A stretch of DNA of 64,000 nucleotides, from positions 50,682-114,681 of the forward strand of contig NZ_JBHUPY010000021.1 of NCBI RefSeq assembly GCF_042688385.1. The letters are read 5' to 3'. Within the stretch, counting starts at the first letter, position 1. Every line of letters begins with the position of its first letter. This document shows positions 50,962 to 59,432 of this stretch, piece by piece. Position numbers and translations under genes: made by a program. The notes under the pieces were generated by a model. The model saw only the letters and a list, made by a program, of their open reading frames with translations. It was not told the origin of the DNA and did not search any database. This DNA comes from Herpetosiphon sp042688385. Lineage in GTDB: Bacteria; Chloroflexota; Chloroflexia; Chloroflexales; Herpetosiphonaceae.

Positions 50962-51726
50962 TTACTCGATTTCTAAACATTGCCGAAGCTTGGCAAAATC
51001 TACTGGATCGCCACTGGTTAGCCATTCGATGCTGCCTGCTTCGCTTTGGGAATTAAGCAGATCATCGGCGGCCAGCAGGCGTTGGGTTTGGCGCGCCACT
51101 GCTGCCCCAGTATCAAGCAAGGCAATGTTTGGCCCAGCAACCTCGGCAATCAAGGGTCGCAAAAATGGATAATGGGTGCAGCCCAACACAATCGTATCAG
51201 CGCCTGCCTTGAGCAATGGCTCAACATAACGCGCCACAGCATCGCGCGTTGTGGCACTTTGCAATTCGCCAGCTTCAATTAATTCAACTAAGCCAGGGCA
51301 TGCTTGCGGCACAACCTGAACATCGCCTGCATAACGGGCAATCAAGCGCTGAAATCGTTCACCTGCGACCGTGGCTTGGGTGGCCATCACGCCAACTACA
51401 CCAGTTTTGGTTTGGGCAATTGCTGGTTTGATGCCTGGCTCCATCCCGACAAAGCGAATGCTGAAATGTTCGCGTAAGTAATCAACGGCATGTAGAGTTG
51501 CAGTGTTGCATGCCACGACAATAATTTTAACCTCGCGTTCGAGCAAAACGTGCGTAACGCGCTCGGCCAAGGCCACAATTTCGGCGTGCGAACGCCCGCC
51601 ATACGGGCAATTGCCTGTATCAGCGTAATAGATAATATGTTCATTTGGCAAGAGCGCGCGCACATCGCGCAAGGTCGATAAACCGCCAACCCCTGAATCG
51701 AACATGCCAATTGGTCGCTGTTTCAT
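50962..51726 (-). CDS. murI: glutamate racemase
   Basis: 254 residues. It makes D-glutamate for peptidoglycan. The two catalytic cysteines sit in VVACNTATLHA and VLGCTHYPFLRP; FDSGVGGLSTLRDV and YYADTGNCPYGGRS are the substrate-binding segments. Its start overlaps the end of the amidotransferase gene by 4 bp (ATGA). The VWA gene 3 follows 4 bp after its stop, which ties the VWA/PP2C genes to a cell-wall enzyme at least at the transcript level. Confidence 0.96.
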   Translation of the reverse strand: MKQRPIGMFDSGVGGLSTLRDVRALLPNEHIIYYADTGNCPYGGRSHAEIVALAERVTHVLLEREVKIIVVACNTATLHAVDYLREHFSIRFVGMEPGIKPAIAQTKTGVVGVMATQATVAGERFQRLIARYAGDVQVVPQACPGLVELIEAGELQSATTRDAVARYVEPLLKAGADTIVLGCTHYPFLRPLIAEVAGPNIALLDTGAAVARQTQRLLAADDLLNSQSEAGSIEWLTSGDPVDFAKLRQCLEIE

Positions 51727-52484
51727 GCCTGAATCGCCTCGTTGCGGTTGGCGCGGGCAGCCTCAACAAAGGCCGAAAAAATCGCTTGCCAGCGCAAATC
51801 TTCGCCGAGCACCAGTTCTTCTGGGTGGCATTGCACGCCGACAACCCAAGGCCGTTGCGGATCTTCGACTGCTTCAATCAGGCCATCATCCGACCAACCA
51901 ACTGCTTGCAGCTCAGCACCTAAATCTTTGACTCCTTGGTGGTGCATGGTGTTGACCGCAAACGGCGTTGTGCCAAGCAATTCAGCCAATTTTGAATCGT
52001 TGCTGAGGCGCAGTTCATGGGCTGGCAAATCGCGTTGTTGGCGCGCAAACGACTCGTCGTGGTTGAGCTTGGGCTCGTACTGCGAGGGTAAATCTTGGTA
52101 GAGCGTGCCACCATAGGCCACATTCAACAACTGAAAGCCACGACAAATCGCAAAGACTGGCTTGTGATATTGCTTAGCCCATGCCAACAGCTGCATCTCA
52201 ACCCGATCTTGCTCGCGGTTGACCGTGCCAAGAGCGGGGTGTGGCTCCTCGCTATAATAAGCAGGGTCGAGATCAACGCCGCCAGCGAATAATAACCCAT
52301 CGACAGCCTGAAACGCCGCAAATAACGCCGCTTCGTGCTCCACCAACGGAATTAAAAGTGGCACACCACCAGCGGCCTCAACTGCACGAATATAGGTTTG
52401 GTTGTTGCCATGAGCGAGAGGGTAGGGATGAGGACGGGCATAGGTTGCGCACGGTATCCCAATAATCGGCAAGCGTGATGGCAT
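51723..52484 (-). CDS. class I glutamine-amidotransferase-like gamma-glutamyl hydrolase (PuuD family)
   Basis: 253 residues; ATG with AAGGAG 6 nt upstream. It has the family order GIPCATYARPHPYPL, LLFAGGVDLDPAYY, the nucleophile elbow VFAICRGFQLLNVAYGGTL with Cys near residue 114, and the His-Glu pair in GVQCHPEELV. Relatives cleave gamma-glutamyl bonds, such as gamma-glutamyl-GABA, in polyamine breakdown. With no polyamine genes nearby, the substrate stays open; overlap with murI might instead point to glutamyl peptides. It heads the murI-VWA-PP2C transcript. Confidence 0.88.
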   Translation of the reverse strand: MPSRLPIIGIPCATYARPHPYPLAHGNNQTYIRAVEAAGGVPLLIPLVEHEAALFAAFQAVDGLLFAGGVDLDPAYYSEEPHPALGTVNREQDRVEMQLLAWAKQYHKPVFAICRGFQLLNVAYGGTLYQDLPSQYEPKLNHDESFARQQRDLPAHELRLSNDSKLAELLGTTPFAVNTMHHQGVKDLGAELQAVGWSDDGLIEAVEDPQRPWVVGVQCHPEELVLGEDLRWQAIFSAFVEAARANRNEAIQA

Positions 52485-52544
52485 AGGACACTCCTTGATT
52501 GTGTTGCTCTTGCCATTCTAGCACGACCGCAAAAAAGCTGACGA

Positions 52545-54698
52545 TTATGGGACGCTGATAACCAGATTACGCCCAGAATTTTTGGCCCGATACAAGGCTT
52601 GGTCGGCCTGGTCGTGCAACGTGTGCGCATCCCAATTGTTGTTGAGAGTGGCTACGCCAATGCTGACCGTAATGTGGCCTTGGCCAAAAAGATGCTCGGC
52701 AGTGCAGATGCGCAGGCGTTCGGCCAACAACACTGCGCCTTCTTGGTCAGTTTTCGGCAGGATGATGGTAAATTCTTCGCCGCCATTGCGCGAAACAATA
52801 TCAACATCGCGCACATTATCGCAAACCAAGCGCGCGAAATCACGTAACAATACATTGCCAACCAAATGGCCATAATTATCGTTATATTGCTTGAAATAAT
52901 CAATATCCAAAGCCAATAATGATAAAGGATACTCATAACGATAGGCTAAGGCAACTTCGCGATCAAGCATGGTGATAAAATGGCGTTGATTAAATAAACC
53001 AGTCAAGCCATCAGTTATCGCCAATTGCTGCGTAATTGTATACAGATGGGCATTTTCAATTGCGATTGCTGCTTGAGTTGCAAAAATTTCAAGCACTTGC
53101 ACCGATTCAAACGAAGGCTTGCGCCGATCGCGCGGATCGTCAACTGAGAGAATACTAATTAAATTATTATCTGAATCGTACAACGGCACAAACAACGCAT
53201 CATCTTGATGCCATTCATGCGGTCGCCGCTCGCCCAGATCGGCGCGATAGGTATCATCGCTGTTGCCCCAAATTGCTGTATAGCTGGTATGGCTGTGGGG
53301 AATATAATATGAGCGACTAATGCGAAATTCCTCGCGCATCACGCTGCGATACCAATCAATTGGCACTAATTGATCACGTAATTCAAACCAGCGCTCATCG
53401 GGCACACCAGCCACCGCTCGTCGCCGCATAAAGCTTGGCCGCTCTTGATCGACTAAACTGAGCAAGGCAATATTAAAACCTAAGCTAGCTTGAATCGCCC
53501 GCACAATTTCGGGCAGCAAATCATTTAAATTGAGGTTTGCACTTAATGCTTGGCTAATGCGTAACACTTCATTGAGTTGTTGTGATCGTTGGGCCAACAA
53601 AGCTTGTTGCTCAACCGCTTGTTGATGAATATGCGCATTATGAATCGAAAGCGCCGCATGATCAGCAATTTGGCTGACAAAACGGGTTGTATCCTGATTA
53701 AATGTACCAACCCGATCACTTTCTAGAATCATCACGCCTAAAACTTTGCCACTATGCACAATTGGTACTGTCATTTGGCTTAATGTGGTTGGCCGTGAAT
53801 TAACATAATAGCCAGAATTACGAATATCAGCAGTCCAATCGGGCTGGCCAGTGCGCGCAACTAAGCCAGCAATCCCGCGATCAATTGGCCAGCCTTCGAA
53901 TTGAAAGCGCCGAATTTCCGCAGGATAGCCCTGAATCGCCCGAATATACAAGCGCTGCTGCTCAGGATCAAGCAAACACACCATGCCAGCATCAGCGTGC
54001 ATAATTGGCTGAATCCGGTCGAGCAAGCGATTGAGAATTGTATCGACATCGAGAGTTTCGTTTAAATCGCGGATGGTTGCTTCGAGGGTTTCGAGTTGGG
54101 CCACGCGGGCTTGGAGCTGTTGATCAACCGCTGCAAAGCGTTTGGCGTGGGCAATTGCCACCGCTGCTTGATCAGCGATCATGCTCAAAATTTGTTCGTC
54201 GTGGGAAGAATAGGCCTCAACTCGTTCGACCGATTGAACGCTAATGACCCCAAGGACCTGCTCGCCAAGCACAATTGGAACCCCTAAAAATGATTGCACA
54301 GGCTGGCCAACAATAATCGGCGCAACCGTAGCATTGTGATCATGGTCGTTAATGCGGAGAGGCCGCCGATGCTGCAAAATCCATTCGGTAAGGCCATCGG
54401 CATAGGGTCGTGAAGGCCACGAAACCCGTTGGCCGTTTTCGACCGCCAAGGCAAACTCAATCAATTGCAACTCAGGCGAGTATAACGCCAAATAAAACTG
54501 GCGGGTATCCATTAATCGCGATGTTTGACTATAAATCTCCTCAAGCACCGTATCCAATTCCAAGGCTTGATTAATCGCATGGCGAATCTCGTGGAGCGCA
54601 TGCAGCTCGGTAATCATGCGTCGAATTCGCAAAGGATTGGCTTGAAAGTGAGTTCGTTGCCGCGAAGAAAGCCGTAGCACGGGTCGTCGCTTGGTCAT
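52545..54698 (-). CDS. multi-GAF diguanylate cyclase
   Basis: 717 residues from the ATG at 54698; the frame extends 36 bp further. Three GAF-type modules are marked by repeated LHEIRHAINQALELDTVLEEI, LNETLDVDTILNRLLDRI and ISQALSANLNLNDLLPEIV. A C-terminal GGDEF domain (about residues 560-715) has DGLTGLFNQRHF and the active motif NGGEEF, so it should make cyclic di-GMP from GTP. The inhibitory I-site RDVD lies exactly five residues before GGEEF. No membrane segment is seen, so it senses a cytoplasmic ligand. It lies 60 bp upstream of the amidotransferase gene on the same strand. Confidence 0.92.
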   Translation of the reverse strand: MTKRRPVLRLSSRQRTHFQANPLRIRRMITELHALHEIRHAINQALELDTVLEEIYSQTSRLMDTRQFYLALYSPELQLIEFALAVENGQRVSWPSRPYADGLTEWILQHRRPLRINDHDHNATVAPIIVGQPVQSFLGVPIVLGEQVLGVISVQSVERVEAYSSHDEQILSMIADQAAVAIAHAKRFAAVDQQLQARVAQLETLEATIRDLNETLDVDTILNRLLDRIQPIMHADAGMVCLLDPEQQRLYIRAIQGYPAEIRRFQFEGWPIDRGIAGLVARTGQPDWTADIRNSGYYVNSRPTTLSQMTVPIVHSGKVLGVMILESDRVGTFNQDTTRFVSQIADHAALSIHNAHIHQQAVEQQALLAQRSQQLNEVLRISQALSANLNLNDLLPEIVRAIQASLGFNIALLSLVDQERPSFMRRRAVAGVPDERWFELRDQLVPIDWYRSVMREEFRISRSYYIPHSHTSYTAIWGNSDDTYRADLGERRPHEWHQDDALFVPLYDSDNNLISILSVDDPRDRRKPSFESVQVLEIFATQAAIAIENAHLYTITQQLAITDGLTGLFNQRHFITMLDREVALAYRYEYPLSLLALDIDYFKQYNDNYGHLVGNVLLRDFARLVCDNVRDVDIVSRNGGEEFTIILPKTDQEGAVLLAERLRICTAEHLFGQGHITVSIGVATLNNNWDAHTLHDQADQALYRAKNSGRNLVISVP

Positions 54699-54745
54699 GT
54701 CGCGTCCAGGTCGTTTTGTGCGATTAGTAAACACCGTTGTGGCCT

Positions 54746-54754
54746 ATTATAACA
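54746..54754 (-). promoter_or_regulatory. extended -10 promoter of the diguanylate cyclase gene
   Basis: On the minus strand TGTTATAAT (TGn plus a perfect TATAAT), about 48 bp before the ATG at 54698. No good -35 is present. The 350 bp from here to 55088 hold no gene or other clear element beyond a GTAC-ended imperfect palindrome near 54976-54996. Confidence 0.5.
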
Positions 54755-55087
54755 GCTTGATTTTCTGCTTGTCTATGAATGTCCATCGGCGATCGCAGCT
54801 CTTCTCATGGCTGTATTGTAGCCTACCATGCAAGTGCCTAAGCTGCTTAACTTGGCAGCTTCACTTGGCTAAAGCAGGCTTCATACCACTGGTTACGGCC
54901 CAAAAATCGGCAACGATTGGCTTTTGACCAAGTGTAGTAGCACTATTGATTAAAGCTTTTAATTACTATGGCCTATTGTACACTATGTCACGTAGTACAT
55001 TCGCGTGGTTAAGACAGTACCAAAGTCATAACCCATGTGGTGAGTTTAGGTGCTGACAGATGCCCGCTCTAGCAGCCAAATAAATCG

Positions 55088-55096
55088 TGGTATACT
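55088..55096 (+). promoter_or_regulatory. extended -10 promoter of the mgtE leader
   Basis: TGGTATACT lies 10 bp before the ATG of the short ORF at 55106, so the transcript would begin within a few bases of that ATG. Confidence 0.5.
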
Positions 55097-55105
55097 GCCC
55101 GACGT

Positions 55106-55171
55106 ATGAGTACTGATGGTTCTACAACCGAAGATAACACAGAGCAAGCGGAATTACCTCTGATTGGCTAG
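55106..55171 (+). CDS. possible acidic leader peptide upstream of mgtE (21 residues)
   Basis: ATG at 55106, TAG at 55169-55171. The peptide starts MSTDGSTTEDNTEQAELP and is acidic with one Pro near the end. It lies just behind an extended -10 promoter with little room for a ribosome site, so it may be read leaderlessly. An 18-bp palindrome at 55178-55195 separates it from mgtE. It could be a Mg2+-sensing leader peptide or a chance frame. Confidence 0.35.
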   Translation: MSTDGSTTEDNTEQAELPLIG

Positions 55172-55177
55172 ACCAGT

Positions 55178-55195
55178 GAGCGGGAATTCCCGCTC
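55178..55195 (+). promoter_or_regulatory. perfect 18-bp palindrome in the mgtE leader
   Basis: GAGCGGGAATTCCCGCTC, without a spacer, lies 30 bp before the mgtE ATG and 7 bp after the leader ORF. As RNA it forms a short stem; as DNA it could be an operator. No T-run follows. Confidence 0.45.
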
Positions 55196-55224
55196 GTTGT
55201 GTGTTTGCCACATGGAGGTGTCCG

Positions 55225-56583
55225 ATGACCAAAATCCTCGATATTCGGCCAACCTTAGAAGACGTGCGGGCTGCGCTCGATGCTGGCGCAATCGACCAAG
55301 CAAGTCAACTGGTTGCCAACCTACACGCTGCCGATGCAGCAGCGATCCTCGATGAACTCGAATCCGATGAGCTGTACGAAGTGTTTGCCCGCCTCAACCT
55401 TGAGCATGGCGCAGATGTCTTAATCGAGCTTGATACCGATTCGCAAGTGGAGCTTGCTGAAACCCTCACCAGCGATCAGCTTTCCGATTTGCTTGAGCAA
55501 ATGGAGCCAGATGATGCAGCTGATGTGTTGGTTGAGCTAGAGCCAGCCCAAATTGCTGCCACCCTAGCCGCGATGGACCCAGAAGATTCCGACGATGTTC
55601 GCCAATTGATGCAGCACGACGAGGAGAGCGCTGGCGGCTTGATGACTCCGCATGTTGTGACCTTGCGCGATCGCTTGAGCACCCAACAGGCAATCGAATT
55701 GCTGCGTGGTTTGCAGCCAGAAGATGAGTCGGTCTACTATCTGTATGTGGTCGATGCCAACGATGCCTTGGTTGGCGTGGTCAGTTTGCGCTCGTTGGTG
55801 ATGGCTCCTGCCCAAACCCAGCTCAGCGATATTATGGATCGTAACGTGATTACCGCCAGTGTTGAAACCGACCAAGAAGAATGTGCGCGCTTGCTGGCTC
55901 GTTACGACTTGTTGGCCTTGCCCGTGGTTGATGCGCAACGGCGGATTGTGGGTGCAGTTACCGCCGACGATATTATTGACGTAATTGAAGAAGAAGCCAC
56001 CGAAGATATGTATCGTTTGGCCAACCTGCCGCAAGACGAAGATGTTGAAGATTCGTTGTTTCGCTCATCGCGGCGGCGCTTATTTTGGTTGTTTGTCAAT
56101 TTGCCAACAGCCATTTTGGCGGCTTGGGTGGTGAGTAACTTCGATGGCACGGTCGAAAAAGTGACGGCGCTGGTGCCATTTATGCCAATTATCGCTGGCA
56201 TGGGCGGCAATGCAGGCATTCAAACCTTGACCTTGATTGTGCGTTCGATTGCGTTGGGCGAAGTAGCGACGGGCCAAGGATTTCGCGCCTTAGGCCGCGA
56301 GGTTGGGATTGGGGCAATTAACGGGGTAGCATTTGGCAGCGCAATTGGCCTACTTGGTTGGTTGTGGCAGGGCAATCCAATGTTGGGCGTGGTTGCAGGC
56401 TGTGCGATGTTGCTGAATTTGGTATCGGCGGCAATTGCTGGCACAGTTGTGCCGCTCACCCTCAAGCTATTTCGGGTTGACCCAGCCTTGGCCTCGGGTG
56501 TGATTGTGACCACCGTGACCGATGTAACTGGCTATAGCTGTTTGCTTGGCTTAGCTACAATCTTAATTCGCTATTTAATCTAG
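55225..56583 (+). CDS. mgtE: magnesium transporter MgtE
   Basis: 452 residues from the ATG at 55225 with GGAGGTG upstream. It admits Mg2+ through a membrane channel gated by a cytosolic domain. The acidic N domain (residues about 1-130) has repeated LEPDDAADVLVELEPAQ-like helices, then two CBS modules (about 135-255), a plug helix and five membrane helices ending at residue 452. AWVVSNFDGTVEKVTALV and GGNAGIQTLTLIVRSIALGE are pore-family signatures. No M-box riboswitch is visible upstream; two short ORFs flank the gene instead. Confidence 0.95.
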   Translation: MTKILDIRPTLEDVRAALDAGAIDQASQLVANLHAADAAAILDELESDELYEVFARLNLEHGADVLIELDTDSQVELAETLTSDQLSDLLEQMEPDDAADVLVELEPAQIAATLAAMDPEDSDDVRQLMQHDEESAGGLMTPHVVTLRDRLSTQQAIELLRGLQPEDESVYYLYVVDANDALVGVVSLRSLVMAPAQTQLSDIMDRNVITASVETDQEECARLLARYDLLALPVVDAQRRIVGAVTADDIIDVIEEEATEDMYRLANLPQDEDVEDSLFRSSRRRLFWLFVNLPTAILAAWVVSNFDGTVEKVTALVPFMPIIAGMGGNAGIQTLTLIVRSIALGEVATGQGFRALGREVGIGAINGVAFGSAIGLLGWLWQGNPMLGVVAGCAMLLNLVSAAIAGTVVPLTLKLFRVDPALASGVIVTTVTDVTGYSCLLGLATILIRYLI

Positions 56584-56591
56584 GAGCGTCT

Positions 56592-56624
56592 ATGCCTACT
56601 GATAACGACCCGCCAGACCAGTAG
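56592..56624 (+). CDS. possible 10-residue acidic, Pro-rich peptide after mgtE
   Basis: Sequence MPTDNDPPDQ. The ATG follows TAGGAGCG, in which the mgtE stop codon is part of the ribosome site, so coupled translation is possible. The stop codon touches the terminator stem. Acidic-proline strings of this kind are known to destabilise ribosomes at low Mg2+ in enterobacteria; whether this one does is unknown. Confidence 0.3.
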   Translation: MPTDNDPPDQ

Positions 56625-56671
56625 AACGGCACGAGTTGCAAGATCAATTGCCTCGTGCCGTTCGTGTTTTT
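56624..56671 (+). terminator. intrinsic terminator after mgtE
   Basis: A 12-bp stem (GAACGGCACGAG and complement) with an inner GCAA/TTGC stem in a 16-nt loop, followed by GTGTTTTTA. It closes the mgtE unit. Confidence 0.85.
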
Positions 56672-56677
56672 AGGGCC

Positions 56678-57322
56678 TTATTGGGTTGGCACTAAGAATT
56701 GCGCCGAACACCAACCCTCAACTTGAGTCTGAACCTCGCGTACTTGGAACCACAACGTCCCCTCAATATTTTGCTCGGAGAGCTTGGTTAATTGAGTTCC
56801 CTCAGGCATAGTTTTGACAATATTGCCACCAGGCTGATCGCGTAAGAACAAGCCATCGCTGCCAGTGCCAGTGACCGCAAAAACTGGGCCTTCGCTGGGA
56901 ATCGTCCCGTTATCGGTGGGAATCAAGCCCTCTGGGGTGGGTGATGGCCCAACGATAATCCCCGAAGTTGGTTGGTTAGGCAGATTCAGGCCTTGGTTGT
57001 TATTGGGATCTTCAGTTTTGCCAGGCCGATTCGAATATAAGATGAAGATGATAAGCACAATCACCACAACCGTGGCGATTACGACATAGCGATAGCCACC
57101 TTTGCTAAGCCACGAGGCGACACCTTGGGTATTGAATGTGTCGATTGGGCTAGTGCGGCTGGTGGTGGCGCGGCGGCGCTCTGAGCGCCAATCATTGTTA
57201 ACCATGCCTTGCCACGACTGATCATCTTTGCGCAACTCGGCTGGGTCAATCCGACGGGTAGGGGCGGTTGGGCTGGTTTCGTCATCTGGACGGTCATAGG
57301 GACGAAAGCGGTTTTGGCTCAT
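56678..57322 (-). CDS. single-TM protein with extracytoplasmic SH3b domain
   Basis: 214 residues from the ATG at 57322, which has AAAGGA at a better distance than the ATG at 57331. Residues 1-75 are a polar cytoplasmic tail rich in Arg, Asp and Pro. A membrane helix follows (YVVIATVVVIVLIIFILY), then a Pro/Asn/Gly linker and an SH3b domain at about 145-214: VTGTGSDGLFLRDQPGG, MPEGTQLTKL and WFQVREVQTQVEGWCSAQFL. SH3b domains often bind peptidoglycan. It is a type II membrane protein, possibly a wall-linked sensor. It is a single-gene unit. Confidence 0.8.
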   Translation of the reverse strand: MSQNRFRPYDRPDDETSPTAPTRRIDPAELRKDDQSWQGMVNNDWRSERRRATTSRTSPIDTFNTQGVASWLSKGGYRYVVIATVVVIVLIIFILYSNRPGKTEDPNNNQGLNLPNQPTSGIIVGPSPTPEGLIPTDNGTIPSEGPVFAVTGTGSDGLFLRDQPGGNIVKTMPEGTQLTKLSEQNIEGTLWFQVREVQTQVEGWCSAQFLVPTQ

Positions 57323-57462
57323 CGCCGTCATCCTTTCATCGCTGCAACTACTCTAGGTCGCTTTCCTAGTGCCTATTATCAATGAAGTTTGGTGTTTGGG
57401 CAAGAAGAATCCTGCAAGCTCCGAATTATCCGCACTCTAAATTTGCTCAGCATGCTGACTGA

Positions 57463-58113
57463 TTAAGGGTTGATCTCCAAAAAACGTAGCGGCCCTGGCA
57501 ATATTGCTCGAGCCTGATAGCCAGAATCGATGAAATACAGCCCACGGCTATCTGGTTCCCACGCATTGCCACATAAGCTGGCAACCGGATTCTCAACGGA
57601 GACGATGGTGTCGGTGATCAGCGGCCCACCCGGCAGTGGAACCAAGGATACCTGCCCTTGGACGATCCGGTAGCGTCCATCGGGTGATCGGTTGCGCTTA
57701 ATAAACCGTGGTCCCGTTGTCCACCATGGACTCGTCTTATGTGGATCAGTCTTTCGAGTATCTGTCACAGTTGCCGTCGATAGATCAATCAGCCAATGCG
57801 GCATGACAATCAAAACATCATTGCTTGCACCAAGCATCCAATCCATTGGATCTCCATAGGCATGCTTATCGGCCTCAGGAAGAACGATTGGTTGTTTCGT
57901 GATTAGGGAATATATTTGATACTGCTCAGCGGCAGGGCGATTCATCTGTACAATTAGCGCATATTCTCGGCTTGGGGAAATACTACAATCATCAATCTCT
58001 AGATTCAACACTCTGGGCGCAATCGCATCGCGTTCGTCGTGATCCAGCGTTGTGTTACAGGCCACAAGAAAAACCAGTAGACTAAGGCTACCAACCAAGC
58101 GTTTCCATCTCAT
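57463..58113 (-). CDS. putative lipoprotein, unknown function
   Basis: 216 residues; ATG with AAGGAG upstream. A short signal (MRWKRLVGSLSLLVFLVAC) ends in the lipobox LVAC, so Cys19 should be lipidated. The mature part has beta-propeller-like WD-style strands (ISPSREYALIVQMN, SPDGRYRIVQGQVSLV), typical of proteins with repeated DGRY turns, but no full propeller is present. Function unknown. The gene stands alone between the SH3b gene and a TTCGTG repeat block. Its codon use looks less biased than that of its neighbours. Confidence 0.7.
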   Translation of the reverse strand: MRWKRLVGSLSLLVFLVACNTTLDHDERDAIAPRVLNLEIDDCSISPSREYALIVQMNRPAAEQYQIYSLITKQPIVLPEADKHAYGDPMDWMLGASNDVLIVMPHWLIDLSTATVTDTRKTDPHKTSPWWTTGPRFIKRNRSPDGRYRIVQGQVSLVPLPGGPLITDTIVSVENPVASLCGNAWEPDSRGLYFIDSGYQARAILPGPLRFLEINP

Positions 58114-58221
58114 CAGCTACTCCTTATCAATTAAGCAGTGGTTACAAGCCAAAATATAACATTCATGGTTTGTTTAATGATAGTACACTGAATAGCGAAG
58201 AATGAAGGCTCAAAGCGCGAG

Positions 58222-58303
58222 GCTAAAAGCAACCTTTGCAATCTTCGCGATCTTCGCGATCTTCGTGGTTTCAAACTTCGTGTTCTTCGTGGATCAATAG
58301 TTT
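58222..58303. repeat. TTCGCG/TTCGTG periodic repeat before the reductase gene
   Basis: AATCTTCGCGATCTTCGCGA repeats at 9 bp, followed by AACTTCGTGTTCTTCGTGGA. It is the same family as 13677, 15267, 25755, 42036 and 45150. The reductase ribosome site (GGAGGAA) follows shortly after. Confidence 0.7.
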
Positions 58304-58319
58304 GTTTGGAGGAAGCAGA

Positions 58320-59297
58320 ATGCGGTATCGCAAACTAGGCCGAACTGGACTCAAAGTTTCTGAATTGTGTTTGGGCACGATGACCTTTGGCTGGAGTGTC
58401 GAAGAGCCAGAATCGTTTGCCATTATGAGCCAAGCACTTGATGCAGGCATTAACTTCTTCGATACTGCTGATGTCTATTCGCGTTGGGACCCGCGCTCGT
58501 ATGCAGGCAAAACCGAGGAAATTATCGGGCGCTGGTTGGCCGAAGATCAAAGTCGGCGTGATAAAGTTGTGTTGGCAACCAAAGTGCGTGGCCAAATGGG
58601 CGACCAACCAAACGATCAAGGGCTTTCGCGCAAGCATATTATTGCGGCGGTCGATGCCAGCTTGCGGCGCTTGCAAACCGATTACATCGACCTCTATCAA
58701 ACCCACTTTCCCGATGGCGAAGTACCAATCGAAGAAACCTTGCGCGCGCTTGACGATTTGGTGCGAGCTGGCAAAGTGCGCTACATTGGCTGCTCGAATT
58801 ATCGCGCATGGCAATTGATGGAAGCCCTGTGGACGAGCGATAAACTGAATCTTGCACGCTACGATTCGTTGCAACCGCATTATCATTTGCTCAATCGCGA
58901 AGAATTTGAACGCGAACTGCAACCAGTGTGTTTGAAATACGGCGTTGGCGTGATTGTCTATAGCCCGTTGGCGGGCGGCTTGTTGACTGGTAAGTTTCGG
59001 CGGGGGCAGCCAATTCCTGAGGGCACGCGGGTTGCTGAACGTGGTCGTGACGACAAACGCTTGGGCGAGCCATTGTGGAAATTGATCGATCAGCTGGAAG
59101 TGTTAGCCGAAAAACATCAGAAAACCATTCCCCAACTGGCAGTTGCTTGGGTCACTGGCGTACCAGCAATTACCTCGGCAATTATTGGGGTAACCAGTAG
59201 CGCACAACTGCAAGATACCTTGGGCGCTGCCGAATTTGAACTAAGTGCCGAAGATCGGGCAACTTTAGACAACCTAAGTGCTTGGGAGAACGTCTAA
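58320..59297 (+). CDS. aldo/keto reductase
   Basis: 325 residues from the ATG at 58320 with GGAGGAA upstream. It is an NADPH-dependent (beta/alpha)8 oxidoreductase. MRYRKLGRTGLKVSELCLGTMTFG opens it; the catalytic Asp/Tyr are in NFFDTADVYSRWD, the Lys in VVLATKV, and the His in YIDLYQTHFPD. The C-terminal AITSAIIGVTSSAQLQDTL binds NADP. It resembles the AKR11/AKR12 group (YghZ/general stress type). The substrate is unknown. Its own short transcript is likely. Confidence 0.93.
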   Translation: MRYRKLGRTGLKVSELCLGTMTFGWSVEEPESFAIMSQALDAGINFFDTADVYSRWDPRSYAGKTEEIIGRWLAEDQSRRDKVVLATKVRGQMGDQPNDQGLSRKHIIAAVDASLRRLQTDYIDLYQTHFPDGEVPIEETLRALDDLVRAGKVRYIGCSNYRAWQLMEALWTSDKLNLARYDSLQPHYHLLNREEFERELQPVCLKYGVGVIVYSPLAGGLLTGKFRRGQPIPEGTRVAERGRDDKRLGEPLWKLIDQLEVLAEKHQKTIPQLAVAWVTGVPAITSAIIGVTSSAQLQDTLGAAEFELSAEDRATLDNLSAWENV

Positions 59298-59354
59298 GTA
59301 GCATTCGGATGGCCGACGTGGCTGCATCGTAAGCTTGGTTTTTGCTGCGAACCG

Positions 59355-59383
59355 TTGCCAAGGCGTAGGGGCAATGATACAAT
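59355..59383 (+). promoter_or_regulatory. promoter of the HNH nuclease gene
   Basis: TTGCCA, a 17-bp spacer and TACAAT with a TGA extension (TGATACAAT), about 50 bp before the ATG at 59433. Confidence 0.6.
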
Positions 59384-59432
59384 ACCACGGGCAACTACAT
59401 CGCATCTTCCATTTCGAAGGAGTCTGATCGCG

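Noticed and set aside
54755..55224. M-box (ykoK) riboswitch before mgtE
   Set aside because: The conserved M-box segments are not seen, and the inferred transcript from the promoter at 55088 is too short to contain one.
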